From the NCBI GenBank assembly GCA_015183035.1, contig JACZZP010000001.1, positions 310,001 to 374,000 of the forward strand: a stretch of 64,000 nt of DNA, read 5' to 3'. The notes below the pieces were generated by a model. It made no database searches, was not told where the DNA came from, and was given only the letters and a program-made list of their open reading frames with translations. Numbering within the stretch: the first letter of the stretch is position 1; every line of letters begins with the position of its first letter. A program made the position numbers and the translations under genes. The stretch is from Meloidogyne chitwoodi (Eukaryota > Nematoda > Chromadorea > Rhabditida > Meloidogynidae). This document shows, piece after piece, positions 34,187 to 46,574 of this stretch.

Positions 34187-34867
34187 TGTTATATTTTTAA
34201 TTTTTTATTATTTTATTTTTTTTATGAATTTTCTCCAATTAAAAACTTTTAAATTTTTCACTCTTAAACAAATTCTGAAAAGCACAATGAATAAATGTGA
34301 AATATTAATTTTTCTTAATAATTTTCCTTCCACATAAATATAAGTGTTAAACAAACTTTTAAAAATGCAAATATATTCAGTCCATTTTTGTGAAATTATA
34401 TTTATATTTTTAACTTTTTTAGTTTAATTCATTAGCAACATCAATTTTTAATTTAATGATGCCTAAAATACAAAGAAAGAATATTATTTTTAATTAATTT
34501 GAGGTATGGCACTGAACTGTCCTACAATATCTTAACTGTAAGGATTTCTATCTAATATAAAGAGGTTTTAAACTTTAATAATCCTTCTAATAAAAAATTA
34601 TTTTTGAACATCTGACGATAAAAAATATTTTTTATATTTACGGCTGTTTTGCTTAAATATAAAAGCAAAAAAAGTTTATAGATAACAATATAGACTAATA
34701 AAAATAAATTGTGGTAGTCTTTTCTTCCCCCCAAATGTTAGTTTTATCTATCAACAAACAAAAAATATTATATTTTTTTTGTTTTTATTTGTTTATTTAT
34801 TTTATAAGAAAAATAAACCAATTTTCTGCTATTTTTTAATTTAATTATTTTTTTTATTTCTAAATAA
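34187..34867. other. Intergenic upstream of the galectin gene
   Basis: AT-rich. GGCACTGAACTGTCC near 34507 is the reverse complement of GGACAGTTCAGTGCC near 23677 in a receptor-1 intron, so a short element is shared. No exon seen. Confidence 0.5.
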
Positions 34868-36922
34868 ATGTCTGAATTTGTGAGTTTTTTAAACTTTAAA
34901 AATTAAAAAATTAATTTAAAAATTTCCATTAGCCTATTCCTTTTCATCATGATTTTGTTGGGTTCAAATTACCTTCTAAACTTCATTTCGGTGGAAATAT
35001 TCCGGAGGGTGCTAATCGCTTTGAAGTGGACTTGAAAAGTGCAGAAGGCGAATTTTTATTCCACTTTAATCCTAGATTTAATGTAATGTGAATTAATATT
35101 ATCTAATTTTTATTTTATTAATAAACCAGAAATTGTATTTCCAGAATAATCAGAATTTGTATTTTTGATTTCCGGAATAATCAGAATTTAATTTTTAATT
35201 TCCGGAATAATCAGAATTTAATTTTTAATTTCCGGAATAATCAGAATTTAATTTCCGGAATAATAAGAATTTAATTTCCTGAATATTCAGAATTTAATTT
35301 CCGGAATAATCAGAATTTAATTTCCGGAATATTCAGAATTTAATTTTTAAATTCCGAAAAAATCAGAATCTAATTTCCGGAAGAATTTTATTTTTGCACA
35401 TTTTTGAAAAAATATAATCAGAACATAAATTTTATTATTTTATGTTAAGTTTATTTTTGTATTTTCCTGAAAATAAAACTTTATTTTGTATTTCAGTAAA
35501 ACCAGAATAAAATTCGGAAACTTTTTTATTTTTTCTGAATAATTTAATTTTTATAAAGGAAAATTGCGTTGTTCGTGGCAGTACAAAAGATGGGCAGCAA
35601 TGGCAGACTGAAGAACGTGAAGGGGGAATGCCCTTTTCTGTTGGCAAACCTTTTCTTCTTGAATTTTTGATTGAAGAAAACGGAATTAGTGTAAGTTTAA
35701 TTTTTTATTATTTTATTAATTATATCTAGTGCTCTGTCAATGGAAATCAATTTTGCTTTTTTAAAGCAAGAGACAATTTAGAAACTGCAATTTCTGTTGA
35801 GGTTTTAGGAGATGTTTTATTGAATGATTTTAACGTTACTACGATTGGTTTTGTTGGTTAGTATTAAAAAAATGTTTTTATTTATATATCAGCTGTTGAT
35901 GAATCCAGTGGAAAAATGCCTAGAGAGACCGACATAGAAGGAGGTGGTGAGGTCCCATTGCCTACGGAACCAACACATCCAATTGCACCAGTTCCCGGTC
36001 CGCAAGGACAATTAGTAAAAATTTTAAATTGAAAATTTTAAAAAATATTACCCAGCCCATACCGTATCAAGGACCATTGGATACTTTATTTACAACTAAT
36101 CGAATGGTTTATTAAAAATTTAAATTTATTTAAATTAAAAATATTTATTAGCGAGTAATAGGCACTCCACATCCTGGTGCTCAACGTTTTACTGTAAACT
36201 GGAAATCTGCCGACGGGGAAACTTTATTCCATTTCAACACGCGTTTTGATGTATCAGAATATTTTAAATCTTATTTAACTATAAAATAGATTTTTGTAGA
36301 AATCAGAATTTTATTTAAATCAGAATTTTTGAAAAATCAGAATTTTATTTAAATCAGAATTTTTGTAAATATCAGAATTTTAATTAAATTCAGAATTTTT
36401 GTAAAAATCAGAATTTTAATTAAATTCAGAATTTTTGTAAAAATCAGAATTTTAATTAAATTCAGAATTTTTGTAAATATCAGAATTTTAATTAAATTCA
36501 GAATTTTATTTAAATCAGAACTATTTCAGCAAAACTGTGTTGTTCGAAATGCTACTTTAAACAAGCAATATCCACCAACAGGTGAAGAAAGAGAAGGACC
36601 CGGATGTCCGTTCCATGTTTGCTTTCTTAATATTTTTAAATTGATATTTTTTATTTTTAGCCTGGAAAACAATTTGCTTTAGACTTTCTTTTGCATGGTG
36701 ATATTATTCGAGTCAGTTCAAATTTTTATTTAATCAAAAAATTTTTTTAATTAATTTTATTAAGTGTTTTGTGGATGGAATTGAATATTGTCGCTTCCAA
36801 GTATTTTTCTAAATATTTTATAATTAATTTAAAATATTCTGTAGGCTCGTGATAACCTTCACAAAGTTGTTATTTTGGATATACACGGGGATATTGCACT
36901 AGATCAAGTGTTAATTGCTTAA
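34868..36922 (+). CDS. Tandem-repeat galectin, two carbohydrate-recognition domains
   Basis: Eleven exons (34868-34879, 34933-35082, 35559-35690, 35730-35856, 35893-36014, 36056-36106, 36152-36250, 36530-36616, 36661-36711, 36765-36800, 36845-36922), about 314 aa, no signal peptide, as usual for galectins. Domain 1 has the sugar-binding signature FHFNPRF and WQTEERE, though the Asn of V-x-N is replaced (VVRGS). Domain 2 has FHFNTRF, VVRN and GEERE but no Trp in the stacking position. A Pro-rich linker (PTEPTHPIAPVPGPQ) joins them. Galectins bind beta-galactosides outside the cell or act in the cytosol. Introns are filled with CAGAATTT repeats. Confidence 0.92.
35100..35400. repeat. CAGAATTT/CCGGAA repeats in galectin intron 2
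   Basis: About nine copies of TTTCCGGAATAATCAGAATT in the same family as the satellite at 33249. Similar degenerate copies fill intron 7 (36290-36520). Confidence 0.85.
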
Positions 36923-37077
36923 AATATACCTAAAATACATGATAGTTGATGGAGAATAATTTTTAAAAAATTAATAAAAAATATTATTTTTATTACAAAA
37001 ATATAATTAAAATTGATTTTAATAATAAATTGAAATAAATTTTAAAATTAAATTATATATCAAATTTTTTCATTATA

Positions 37078-38181
37078 TCAAGCACGTAATGCCACCGCTT
37101 GGCACCATACTCCAGCAAAACGAATGTTACAATAACCATCCCCACTAGAACTAAAATACATATTTTGTGGAAGTAAAAAGTTGTTATTTTCTTTTAAATT
37201 TTCATTTTTTATTTTTTCAATTGCAAAAGTTTTTATTTGTTGTTCTTGTTGAGTTGCACAATTTACTAAAAATTTGCTGTTATTGTTAAACCGATTGTGT
37301 AAAGCTGTTTGAATTGATGTTAAAGAAGCAATAGGATCTCCAGAAATAATAGACTAAAATTTATCAGAATTTATAAATTATAAATGTGTTTTAAAAACAG
37401 AATTTATTTGTTTTCTATTAGTTTAAAAAATATTTTTGTATTTTCCGGAAAATCAGAATTTATTTATTATCAGAATTTAATTTAATTTTGTAAAAATCAG
37501 AATCCTGAAAAATACAAAAGTTGTGTATTTTTATAACGCAATTAAACCAGAATTTAATATTAAATCAGAATTCCTGATTAAAATACAACTTTGTATTTCT
37601 GTAGCAAACATAATTATTATTGTATTTTACTTTTAATTTTTGCACCAAATTTGTATTTTTAGGAAATACTTTTTCGCTGTTTATATTTTTGTATTTTTTG
37701 GTAATTTAATTATTTAGGTATATGTATTTTCAGAAATAAGATTATTTCTTACAGAATTCATTAACTCGCGCCATTCAGTTTGTGGGCATGGAACATCAGT
37801 GCTTTTGAAGTGAGGCATTATAACCTATTTAATTTCAAATAAAATAATTAATTCTTGTTTTTATCATTTAAATTTTTAGAATTATAATTTAAATCAACCT
37901 CTCTTTTTTTCCTTCCACAGCAAGGCATACAACAGCCTAAAAGTGCAAAATTATTTTTTTAATAAATTATTTTCCATAAAGAAAATTTTTTGACATTATT
38001 TTTGGACCAAATTGAAAATAAAATTTTATAACAAACCCCCTCCTCCTCCTCCTCCTCCACCACCGCAACAACAACCGCCTCCACCACCTCCTCCGGTTGG
38101 GAAACCAATTGAATTGACTAACACAAAAATAAATGAACAAAATAGAACGATGAACATTGTTGGATTATTTTTGGAAAACAT
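37078..38181 (-). CDS. Ground-like (GRL, Hedgehog-related) secreted protein
   Basis: Four exons (38037-38181, 37899-37936, 37753-37824, 37078-37353), about 176 aa. A signal peptide (FIVLFCSFIFVLVNS) is followed by a Gly run interrupted by CCC, then CCMPCCGRKKRE, a layout common in nematode GRL proteins. The C-terminal part fits the ground-like domain: DVPCPQTEWRELMNS, an alpha-helical segment with LVNCATQQ, and GDGYCNIRFAGVWCQAV at the end. GRL proteins are nematode-specific, extracellular and associated with cuticle and epidermis. Exon phases all agree. An intron of about 400 bp (37354-37752) carries CAGAAT and TTTGTATTT repeats. Confidence 0.8.
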
Positions 38182-39132
38182 TATTTTTTAGTTTAATTAA
38201 AAATAATAAAAAATTACTTTAATTTTATTTTATCAAAAAATAGCACTTTTGTGAAGAAAAAAAAGTAAAAATTTATTAAAAATAAAAAATGATTTGTTTC
38301 AAAGATAAATTTATATTAATAATGGTTATATATTTAACCTGATTTTGGATATTTTTTTAATTTATTTTGAGCAGAATTCGAGCAAAGCTGCGCTTTTACT
38401 TTTTTTAAAGTAAACGGAATAATGCGATAATTAATCATTTTTAATTTATATTTTTGTTGTGTAATGAGAGAATAAAATTATCAGAATAAAGTTATATTGA
38501 AAAATAACGATGAAATAAATATAAATTCAGAAACACGAAAAATCAAAAACATTTGTTTTCTTCTTATTTTCTGATTTTCCGGAAAGTACTTATATATTTC
38601 CTGCAACTTTAACATAGAATTTTTCTTAATGTTCTGATGTTGTTTTTTAATTTCTGATTTTAATAGTTAAGAAAATTCTGGTTTGTATTTTCCGGAAATA
38701 AATTCTGATTTTGTATTTCTTTACAAAATTCTGATTTTGTTTTCCTAAAAATAAATTCTGGTTTTGTATTTTCTAGAAATAAATTCTGATTTTGTTTTCC
38801 TGAAAATAAATTCTGATTTTGTATTTCTTTAATAAATTCTGATTTTGTTTACTTAAAAAAAGTATGTGTGCATTTTCAATTTTTTATTCAATTTTATTTT
38901 ACAACATTTAAGGGTATTAAAAAAAATATCGTTTAAAAATACATTTTAATTATCTTTAAATTAAAAATATCGATTTTAATGAGAAAAATAAAGTAAAAAA
39001 TAAATTAAGAAAATAATTACTAAAATTAAGTAAAAGTCAAAAGGCAATAAAACAAGGAAGAATTGCATACAAAATAGGAGATTCATAAAATTACAAATAA
39101 ATACAAAAAATAAATAATTTCCTAAATTAAAC
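38182..39132. other. Intergenic
   Basis: Positions 38670-38850 hold seven copies of AAATTCTGATTTTGTATTT, reverse orientation of the CAGAATTT family. Nothing else recognised. Confidence 0.6.
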
Positions 39133-40127
39133 TTAATAATAAGGCTTATAACCTAATGATTTAATATAAGTAATATACCAATGCCCAATATTATCTTCAT
39201 CATCTTTACTGCATTTATATTCAATTGTTGCGCATATCTTTTTGCCTAAATGCTTTTTCTCGAGAAGATTTGATTCGTCAAAAATGTCCTAAAAATATAA
39301 CTAATTAATTGTGGAAAAAAATAAAAATTTTTTCTAAAAATAGTTTCTGGTTTTTGGCTTCTATTAATGAAAAAGAATTCTCAGTTTTATAAAAAGAAAA
39401 TTTTAAAATTAAAAAAAAAATTCAACACCTTAATAAAATTGAAAAATTCGAAAAATATAAATTCTAGAAAGGTAAAAATTTATAAAAAAAACCTGAATAA
39501 AATAAATTCGATTGTTCATAATAAAAGGTTTATAAAGCATCGTGTGAATCCTTGCAGTTTTATCGACCCAAAAATCTTTGTGTACAATAATTTCGCATTC
39601 CATCTAAAAAAACAAATTAATTTATAAAAATAAATAAAAATACCGCCACTTTATCTAAATAAGGCACAGTCAAGAACCATTCTCCATGACGATGCCAAGT
39701 CTTTGGATTTATTTTGCCAGATATCAAGTCGCTGTTAAATAAGAAAAAAATAAATATATTTAATTAATTTATAAAATGGAGAAATATTTTTAATTAAATT
39801 TAAATATTTTTTAATTAAATTTAAAATATTTAATTAAATTAAAATTTAAATATTAATTTAAAATAAATAAACAAACCTATTGTTAATAGAAATCCATTCA
39901 CCCAAATCTAACAGTTTAGATGTGTGCAATTCCAATTCATCAGGATTATCTCTTTCAGAACAAAATGGATAGACCAAATAAATATTTTCGTATAATCCAG
40001 TTCTATTTGATTTTTCTTTACTCAAAATATTTACAACAACAGCAATAGTCTGTGAACGAGGATCAAAAACTTTATCATTTCTATATGTTGCACGCTTTTT
40101 TGATGATGAATCAGAAAATCCAGTCAT
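39133..40127 (-). CDS. Unrecognised 201-aa protein
   Basis: Four exons in phase (39877-40127, 39644-39731, 39493-39603, 39133-39288). No signal peptide or membrane segment. The N-terminus is basic and Ser-rich (SDSSSKKRATYRNDKVF); the rest is a mixed alpha/beta-looking sequence with conserved-looking aromatic blocks (NPKTWHRHGEWFLTVPYLD, IVHKDFWVDK, GHWYITYIKSLGYKPYY). I do not recognise a family. An intron of 204 bp separates exons 3 and 4; a plus-strand frame overlapping it is a shadow. Confidence 0.7.
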
Positions 40128-40444
40128 TAATTTTATAAAAAATATTAATTAAATTATTAATTACAAAATCTAAATTTTAATTTGCTTAAAAAATTAAAAA
40201 AAAAAACTATTTATGATTGACAACAAATTTTTCCGGAATTAAAATAGTACACTAAAAGTAGAGAAAGAGATAAAATTGGATTGTTTGGCATTATGTCTTT
40301 TTCGCGCCTTTTTTGAATTTAAAATAATTTATAAGCAATTTTTAACTTTTTTTTTAATTTTTCTTTTCTAAATTAAATTTAAATTAATTTCTATTTTACT
40401 AAAAAATTAATTTTAGATTTTTCTAACATATTTAAATTCTTTTT

Positions 40445-41805
40445 TTAATAAATTTCATAATCATCTTCAACTTCATCATCATACATAAGTTCTTCGTCTT
40501 CTTCCTCATCGTCGTCATTGGACCTTTTTTTATTTTTTTAATTTTGAATTATTAAAAGAATTTAAAAATACTTATAGCTTGGCTCGTAACAACTACTTGG
40601 TTCTGTCACTATAATTTGAGGCAAAGCTGACGAGCAACGATTGTGACCCCCAACTGTTTTTACCGATGCTTTTTTTACCAATTTTTCAGTTATTCCATTT
40701 TCTGTAGATTTTACCTTTAAAAACATTTTTTTAAAATTAATTTAGATTCAAATAAATTTACCAATAAAGAGCTAACTCTATTCAATTTTTTCCTCATAAC
40801 TTCTTTCCCTTTAAAAACGCTGCTATTGCTACTTCTACTTTTTCCACTACTACTTCCACTACGCTTTCTACGTTGCGCATTTTTACGGGCAATTATTCTT
40901 TTCCTTCCTTTAATTACTCCTCCCGCTCTTAATAATCTATCAATGCAAAAGCGACGGCAAAAATGTGAACGCAATGCAAAATGAACTCCACAGGCAATTA
41001 TTACAATGCAAAAGCAGAAAATAAAGAATAAAATTGTTGGATCAAGCTAGATAAATTAAAATAAAATAAGAATTTATTTTTCCGGAAATATCAGAATTTA
41101 TGTTTCCGGAAACATTGGAGAGTTTATTTTTCCGGGAATATCAGAATTTATTTTCCGGAAACATTAGAATTTATTTTTCCGGAAGTATCAGAATTTATTT
41201 TTCCGGAAATATCAGAATTTATTTTTCCGGAAATATTTTAATTTATTTTTCCGGAAATATCAGAATTTATGTTTTCGGAACAAAAATATACAATAGTTCT
41301 ATAAAATATAAAACACAAACCTGACAGCAATCAACACCACAACACCACGCCCAGTATTGTGAGCAGTGAAAGGAAAGTTGGATAAAAGCGGAAGGATTTC
41401 TGCCTGGAATGCCTTCTTCATAGGCTTAAGAGAGGAAAATTTTTTTTATCTTTTTAATTTACCAATATAAAAAACTTCGCTAGAAGGCACTTTAGCTCTA
41501 CACACCTGTCCAACGCCAATTTCAACCTGTCTATTTTCACTTAAAAATATTTTTTTAATTTAATTTGCTTAAATTCTGCCTAACGAATATTTAAAAAATA
41601 AAATATATTACCTTCCATGATTAATTCCAAATTTATTTGTATTTAAATCATTTGCAATATTATCATCATCAACTCCATAATAATAATATAATTGTGTCGG
41701 TCTACTTATTAAATGAACAATTTTGTGTTCATTAATGCTGTCGATTCGTAATACTTTGGAAGGTGATTCGTTGAAAATAGAAGTGGAATCAACATATGAA
41801 ACCAT
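40445..41805 (-). CDS. Cys-rich single-pass membrane protein with acidic tail
   Basis: Six in-phase exons (41612-41805, 41463-41539, 41321-41424, 40762-41046, 40572-40714, 40445-40523), about 293 aa. The N-terminal extracellular part ends in a compact Cys cluster (FHCSQYWAWCCGVDCCQ) directly before a transmembrane helix (ILFFIFCFCIVIIACGVHF). A strongly basic stretch (KGRKRIIARKNAQRRKRSG), a Ser-rich region and a very acidic C-terminus (DDDEEEDEEL) follow. C-x(n)-CC-x(3)-CC before a helix recalls the Shisa/VOPP1/WBP1-type superfamily, an inference. No clear signal peptide at the ATG, so a 5' exon may be missing. Confidence 0.72.
41070..41290. repeat. 24-bp CAGAATTTATTTTTCCGGAA repeat in intron
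   Basis: Eight copies of ATCAGAATTTATTTTTCCGG-like units in intron 3 of the Cys-rich membrane protein gene; same core words as the other satellites but a shorter unit. Confidence 0.9.
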
Positions 41806-42411
41806 TAAGAAGCATAGAAATTAATAAAACTTGGGCAAAGTTTTCTTTAATTTAATTTATTGTTTGTTTTATTAAGTAAAATCTTTTCCGGAAAGGTATT
41901 TTCAGAACTTGTATTTTTGTAAAAATATGTATTTTCCGTTATTTTCAGTAAAATGTTTTCCGGAAAGGTATTTTCAGAACTTGTATTTTTGTTAAAATAT
42001 GTATTTTCCGGTATTTCTGTTAAAACTTTTTTTCAGAATAAAACTGTATCTTTGTTAAAACTTCTGATTTTTATTTAAAACTTTTTTCAGAATAAAATTG
42101 TATTTTCTCTCATAAACATAATAATTATGCGTTTTATGTATTTTAAAAAGTATTTTAGAAAAATGTTTTTATTCTTTCTAAATAACAGATAAAACAAAAT
42201 AACAATAACAAATTTGAGAAAAATGTTTAAAATCATTTAACTAAAATTGAATTTATTTTTATATATTAAATAAAATAGCTCTTTTAAATAAAGTTAAAAT
42301 ATTTTTTATTTATTTTTAAATTAGATTTTTTGAAAAAAAGATTTTAAGTAAAAAATAAATATATTTTAGGGAAAAATTAAAATAAAAAAATTAAATTTTT
42401 TTCTCTCAAAT
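41806..42411. other. Intergenic
   Basis: Positions 41880-42030 contain two diverged 80-bp copies of TTTTCCGGAAAGGTATTTTC followed by AGAACTTGTATTTTTGT. No gene seen. Confidence 0.6.
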
Positions 42412-42615
42412 TTATTTATAATTATAATTGTAGTAGTAAGGGTAATAATTATAGCCATATCCACCAGAATATCCATAGCTTGCCCCAACCAAATTGTCCA
42501 AAATTGTCCCACTGGTTAAACCATCTGCATAACTTGAAAAAAAGCAGTTAATTCCACCAATAAATATAATTAAATATAAAAATAAATTAAAATTAATTTT
42601 TAATGGAAAAAGCAT
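42412..42615 (-). CDS. Gly/Tyr-rich small secreted peptide
   Basis: 67 aa in one exon. A signal peptide (FLYLIIFIGGINCFF) is followed by a short acidic part and a C-terminal run of Gly and Tyr (YGYSGGYGYNYYPYYYNY). Such peptides occur among nematode cuticle and antimicrobial-like (NLP/CNC) peptides, but no dibasic processing sites are visible, so the family is open. Confidence 0.6.
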   Translation of the reverse strand: MLFPLKINFNLFLYLIIFIGGINCFFSSYADGLTSGTILDNLVGASYGYSGGYGYNYYPYYYNYNYK

Positions 42616-44046
42616 TGAAAAGTAATTTTTGGAAATTTTTGAATTTTTTTAAATTAATTATAATAAAAAATAACGCTCTTTAAATACATTTTTTTGTTTT
42701 TTAATTTTTTACAAATTTATTAATTGATTTAAAATTATTTTATTTAATTTTAATTTTTTTTTGTCAATTTTATTAACGGTCGAATTGTTTTTTTTATTTT
42801 TTTTTCTTTATATTTTGAACAAAATTGCAATTTAATTTTTGTTGCAAATTATGACTAATTTTATCAAATAATGAACAAAATACAAAAAAAAATAAATATA
42901 TTTATTAGTTACTCTCATATTAATGTGTCAGAGCAGCTAAAATTAAAGCAAAGAAAATAGCTTAAAATTTAAATTGAAAATTTAGAAAATTTGGGGGGAA
43001 GGAATATTTTAAAGCTCTATAAAAAAATTTCCACCGAATCATATTCGCTGTAATTTGTATAATTTGTAGAGCTTGAAAAACTGAATCGAATGAGTTATGT
43101 TAGACCTTCCAAAAAAGAAGGCTTTGAGAGATATGATTTTTTGTAAAAATTTTGGGGTGAATATTTTAAATTTTTATAAATAAATTTCTATCGTTGGAAA
43201 TTTGCTGAATTTAGTATCATTAGAAAGAGGATGAATTACTGAATCGAATGAGCTATGAACTTAAAAAATCTATAGACTAGTTTTCGAGAAAAAAATTTTT
43301 AAAGTTTAGAATGTTAATTGAAATTTCAGCATCTTACCATTTTTAAAATTATTAAAATATTTAGTTAAATTAATTAATATTTATAAAATTTTATTTAATT
43401 AAATACTTTTAGTTATTCTTTATTTTTATATATTTTATTTAATTTTTGTTTTAAATTTATTTTTATTTTATTGGGAAAATGAATGTCGTCGTTGACCTTA
43501 TATCAATAAAAAAACAGTGTTTCGCTATTTATTATACATTTTAACATTTTTTTCTCTTTTTTTTTGTAAAAATAAATTTAAAGTAAATAAAACAGTTGGT
43601 TTTATTAGCTTTTAAAAATAAAAAAGATTTATTGTTTTTAAAAGGAAAATAGTTGATAAAAGTATGTATTTGAACAGCTTTTTAACCTTTTTCCGCTTAA
43701 TGTTATAACTTAAAATTTGTAAAACAATTTTAAAAAATTGTTTAAACCCTTTTTTGCTATTTTTGATAATTTAAAATTTTTTTTTTAAATTATTTTTTAA
43801 TTAAAAAAATATTGGAAATAGGAGAAGCAAATAAACGCCTACTTGTAAGCTTCTTTTTATCAGAACATCAATTATTCTGATCAAAAAATTAAAAAAATTA
43901 TATTTTCAATTAGCAGACACTTTGAACAATTTATGTACAAAATTTCATAATTTTATCTTTATTGGAGACAATTTTATGAAATTTTTAATTTTATTACCTC
44001 TTTTTTACTACTCCTCTTATCATTTTTAATTAATAAATTTAAGAAA
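42616..44046. other. Intergenic, 1.4 kb
   Basis: Between divergent genes, so promoters of both are expected here. Positions 43065-43115 and 43215-43260 share ACTGAATCGAATGAG followed by a TTATG or CTATG end, a dispersed duplicated piece. No coding exon seen. Confidence 0.5.
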
Positions 44047-46574
44047 ATGCAAAAAAATGTTTTAATTTTATTTTTATTCTTTTTTAATATTATTTTTATT
44101 AATTCTCTTGATAATGGTTTGGCGAGAACACCTCCAATGGGGTGGATGTCTTGGACCAAGTTTTACTGTGAAATTGATTGTGCTCATCACCCTTTTAGTT
44201 GTATTAATGAAAGGCTTTATAAAGTTTGTTTTTTCAATTTTAAATTATTTTTAAGGATATAAGGACACTTTTAAATAAGAAAATCCGGATATAAGGACAC
44301 CCAAGTTTAATTCCCTTGTATTGTCCTTATAAAAAGAGTCAAATATATATTATATAAAATCAATAATTTAAAATGTCAAATTCCCCAAATTTCAAATTTT
44401 TAAAATTTAATTAAGGATATGGCCGATAGAATGGTAGAAGATGGTTTTCGTGAAGCAGGTTATGTTTTCGTTCATATAGACGATTGTTGGATGCAAAGAA
44501 AGAGAGATCAAAAAAGACGTCTTTTGCCAGATGATAAACGCTTTGCTTCGGGAATGCAAACACTTTCTGATTATGTAAACATTTTAAAAATTAAAATCAG
44601 AAATTACAATTTTCCGGAAATTATAAAATAAAACCAGAATTACAATTTCCGGAAAATAAAATAAAATCAGAATTTAAAATTTTCCGGAAAATTGTAAATA
44701 AAATCAGAATTTACAATTTCCGGAAAGTAAAATAAAATCAGAATTTAAAATTTTCCGGAAAGTAAAATAAAATCAGAATTTACAATTTTCGGAAAATAAA
44801 ATAAAATCAGAATTTATAAATTAAATTTTAATAATAATTTAGATGCATTCAAAAGGCTTAAAATTAGGAATATATGAGGATATAGGCACAGCCACATGTG
44901 AGGGATATCCAGGGACTTGGGGACATTTAAAAGAAGATGCAAGCTCTTTTGCTGATTGGAAAGTGGATTATCTTAAATTAGATGGATGTAATTTAAATGC
45001 TTCTCTTATGGCTAAACAAGGTATTTTAATGGAATTTTTTAAATTTAAAAAAATTCCAAAAAAAAATAAAAAATTTTTCAAAAATTTCAAAATGTCAAAT
45101 TTTAAAAATGTTCAAAATTTAAGAAAATAATTAAAAATATATTTTTGGGGAAATATTCTTAAAAATGTCTGTTGAGGACATTTTCTGATAACACAGCTTT
45201 TTTAAACGAACCAACACAACCGATGAAATTTAAAAGCTGCTAGTTGGATTTTTTTCAAAATTTTGATTTTTTAGAGAAATTAAATTTAAAAAATTAAATT
45301 AAAAAAATTAAATTAATTTTTTTTATTTAAAAAAATTTTTTTTTAAATTAAGGTTATATCGCAATGGGAAAAGAATTAAACAAAACTGGACGTTCTATAG
45401 TTTATTCATGCTCATGGCCTGCTTATTTATTATTTAGTCATCAACAGAAAGAAATTAATTATACTTTAATTGGAGAAAATTGTAATCTCTGGAGAAATTT
45501 TGATGATATTGAAAAATCATGGGCTTCTCTTTTAAGTGAGATTTTTGAAAAAAAATTTTTAAAAAAATTTTGAAATTTTTTTGAAAATTTTTTGAATTTT
45601 TTTTGAAAATTTTTTGAATTTTTTTTTGAATTTTTTTTGAAATTTTTTGAAATTTTTTTGAAAATTTTTTGAAAATTTTTTTGAAAATTTTTTGAAATTT
45701 TTTGAAAATTTTTTGAAATTTTTTTTCCAATTTTCTCATCTTTAATTTCAGAAACAATCGACTTTTATGTTAAATACCAAGAAATATTTCGAAAAGCTCA
45801 AGGACCAGGGCGTTGGAATGACCCTGATATGGTAAGTCCAACTTACAGCTTTTCAACTGCACCAGACAAAAACGATGCGTTTGAAAAGCTACTAGTTGGA
45901 TTAAAAATTAAATTAAATTTTTTTTATTTAAAGATTGTAGTTGGCAACACAGAAATAAGCTTATCACAATCTAGAGTACAATTTGCCATTTGGTCAATTT
46001 GGTCAGCCCCTTTAATAATGTCTAATGATTTGAGAACGTTATTGCCTGAACACCGTCAAATATTATTAAATAAAAGAATTATAGCTGTAGACCAAGACCC
46101 TTTGGGTATATTTGGAAGAATGGTTTTCAAGGTTGGAATTGAAAAAAAATTAAAAAAAAATTTTTTTAAGGGAAAGCAAGTTTATGTTTTTGTAAAGGAA
46201 ATGACACCTGCAATACCTTCAAAAAATCTTTATTCTTACGCTGTTGCAGTGCTTAATTATGGAAATAAACCAGTGGTTGGAATTTTTACTTATTTTTGAA
46301 AAGTCGAAAAATTAAAAAAAATTTCAAAATGTCGAAAAATTAAAAAATTTCAAAATGTCAACTTTTCAAAATATTAATTTATTTATCCTAGAAATTCGCC
46401 ACTGATCTTAAATCAATTGGTCTTACAAATGAAGGTGGTTATTTACTTGAAGAATTATGGAAAGGCACAGATTTAGGGCATTATTCTCCCAACACAATTT
46501 ATAATAATACAATTGAGGGGAATGATGTAGCAATATTTAAAGCTACTTTGGATGGAATTAAAAATATTTATTAA
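44047..46574 (+). CDS. GH27 alpha-galactosidase / alpha-N-acetylgalactosaminidase
   Basis: Eight exons (44047-44223, 44416-44574, 44843-45020, 45353-45535, 45752-45831, 45934-46131, 46171-46275, 46392-46574), about 420 aa, normal for the family. A signal peptide ([16 protein letters not shown]) precedes [19 protein letters not shown], the GH27 opening. HIDDCW marks the binding loop, YLKLDGC holds the nucleophile Asp and GRWNDPDM the acid/base Asp. The enzyme removes terminal alpha-galactose or alpha-GalNAc from glycolipids and glycoproteins in the lysosome; C. elegans has one dual-type enzyme (GANA-1). Sequence alone does not settle which sugar is preferred. Confidence 0.94.
45540..45725. repeat. 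(GAAATTTTTT)n run in GH27 intron
   Basis: About fifteen irregular GAAA/T-run units with T tracts of 5-9 bases. A similar run lies at 54540-54720 in the Aquarius gene. Confidence 0.85.

Larger units (their letters stand above)
28541..34190. repeat. Segmental duplication, unit 2
   Basis: Second copy of the block described at 23135-28540, with its own receptor, secreted peptide and a much longer satellite array. The copies are diverged, with different insertions in introns 1, 2 and 3. Confidence 0.82.

Noticed and set aside
45455..45757. 100-codon Lys-rich minus-strand frame
   Set aside because: Shadow of the GAAATTTTTT run in a GH27 intron.
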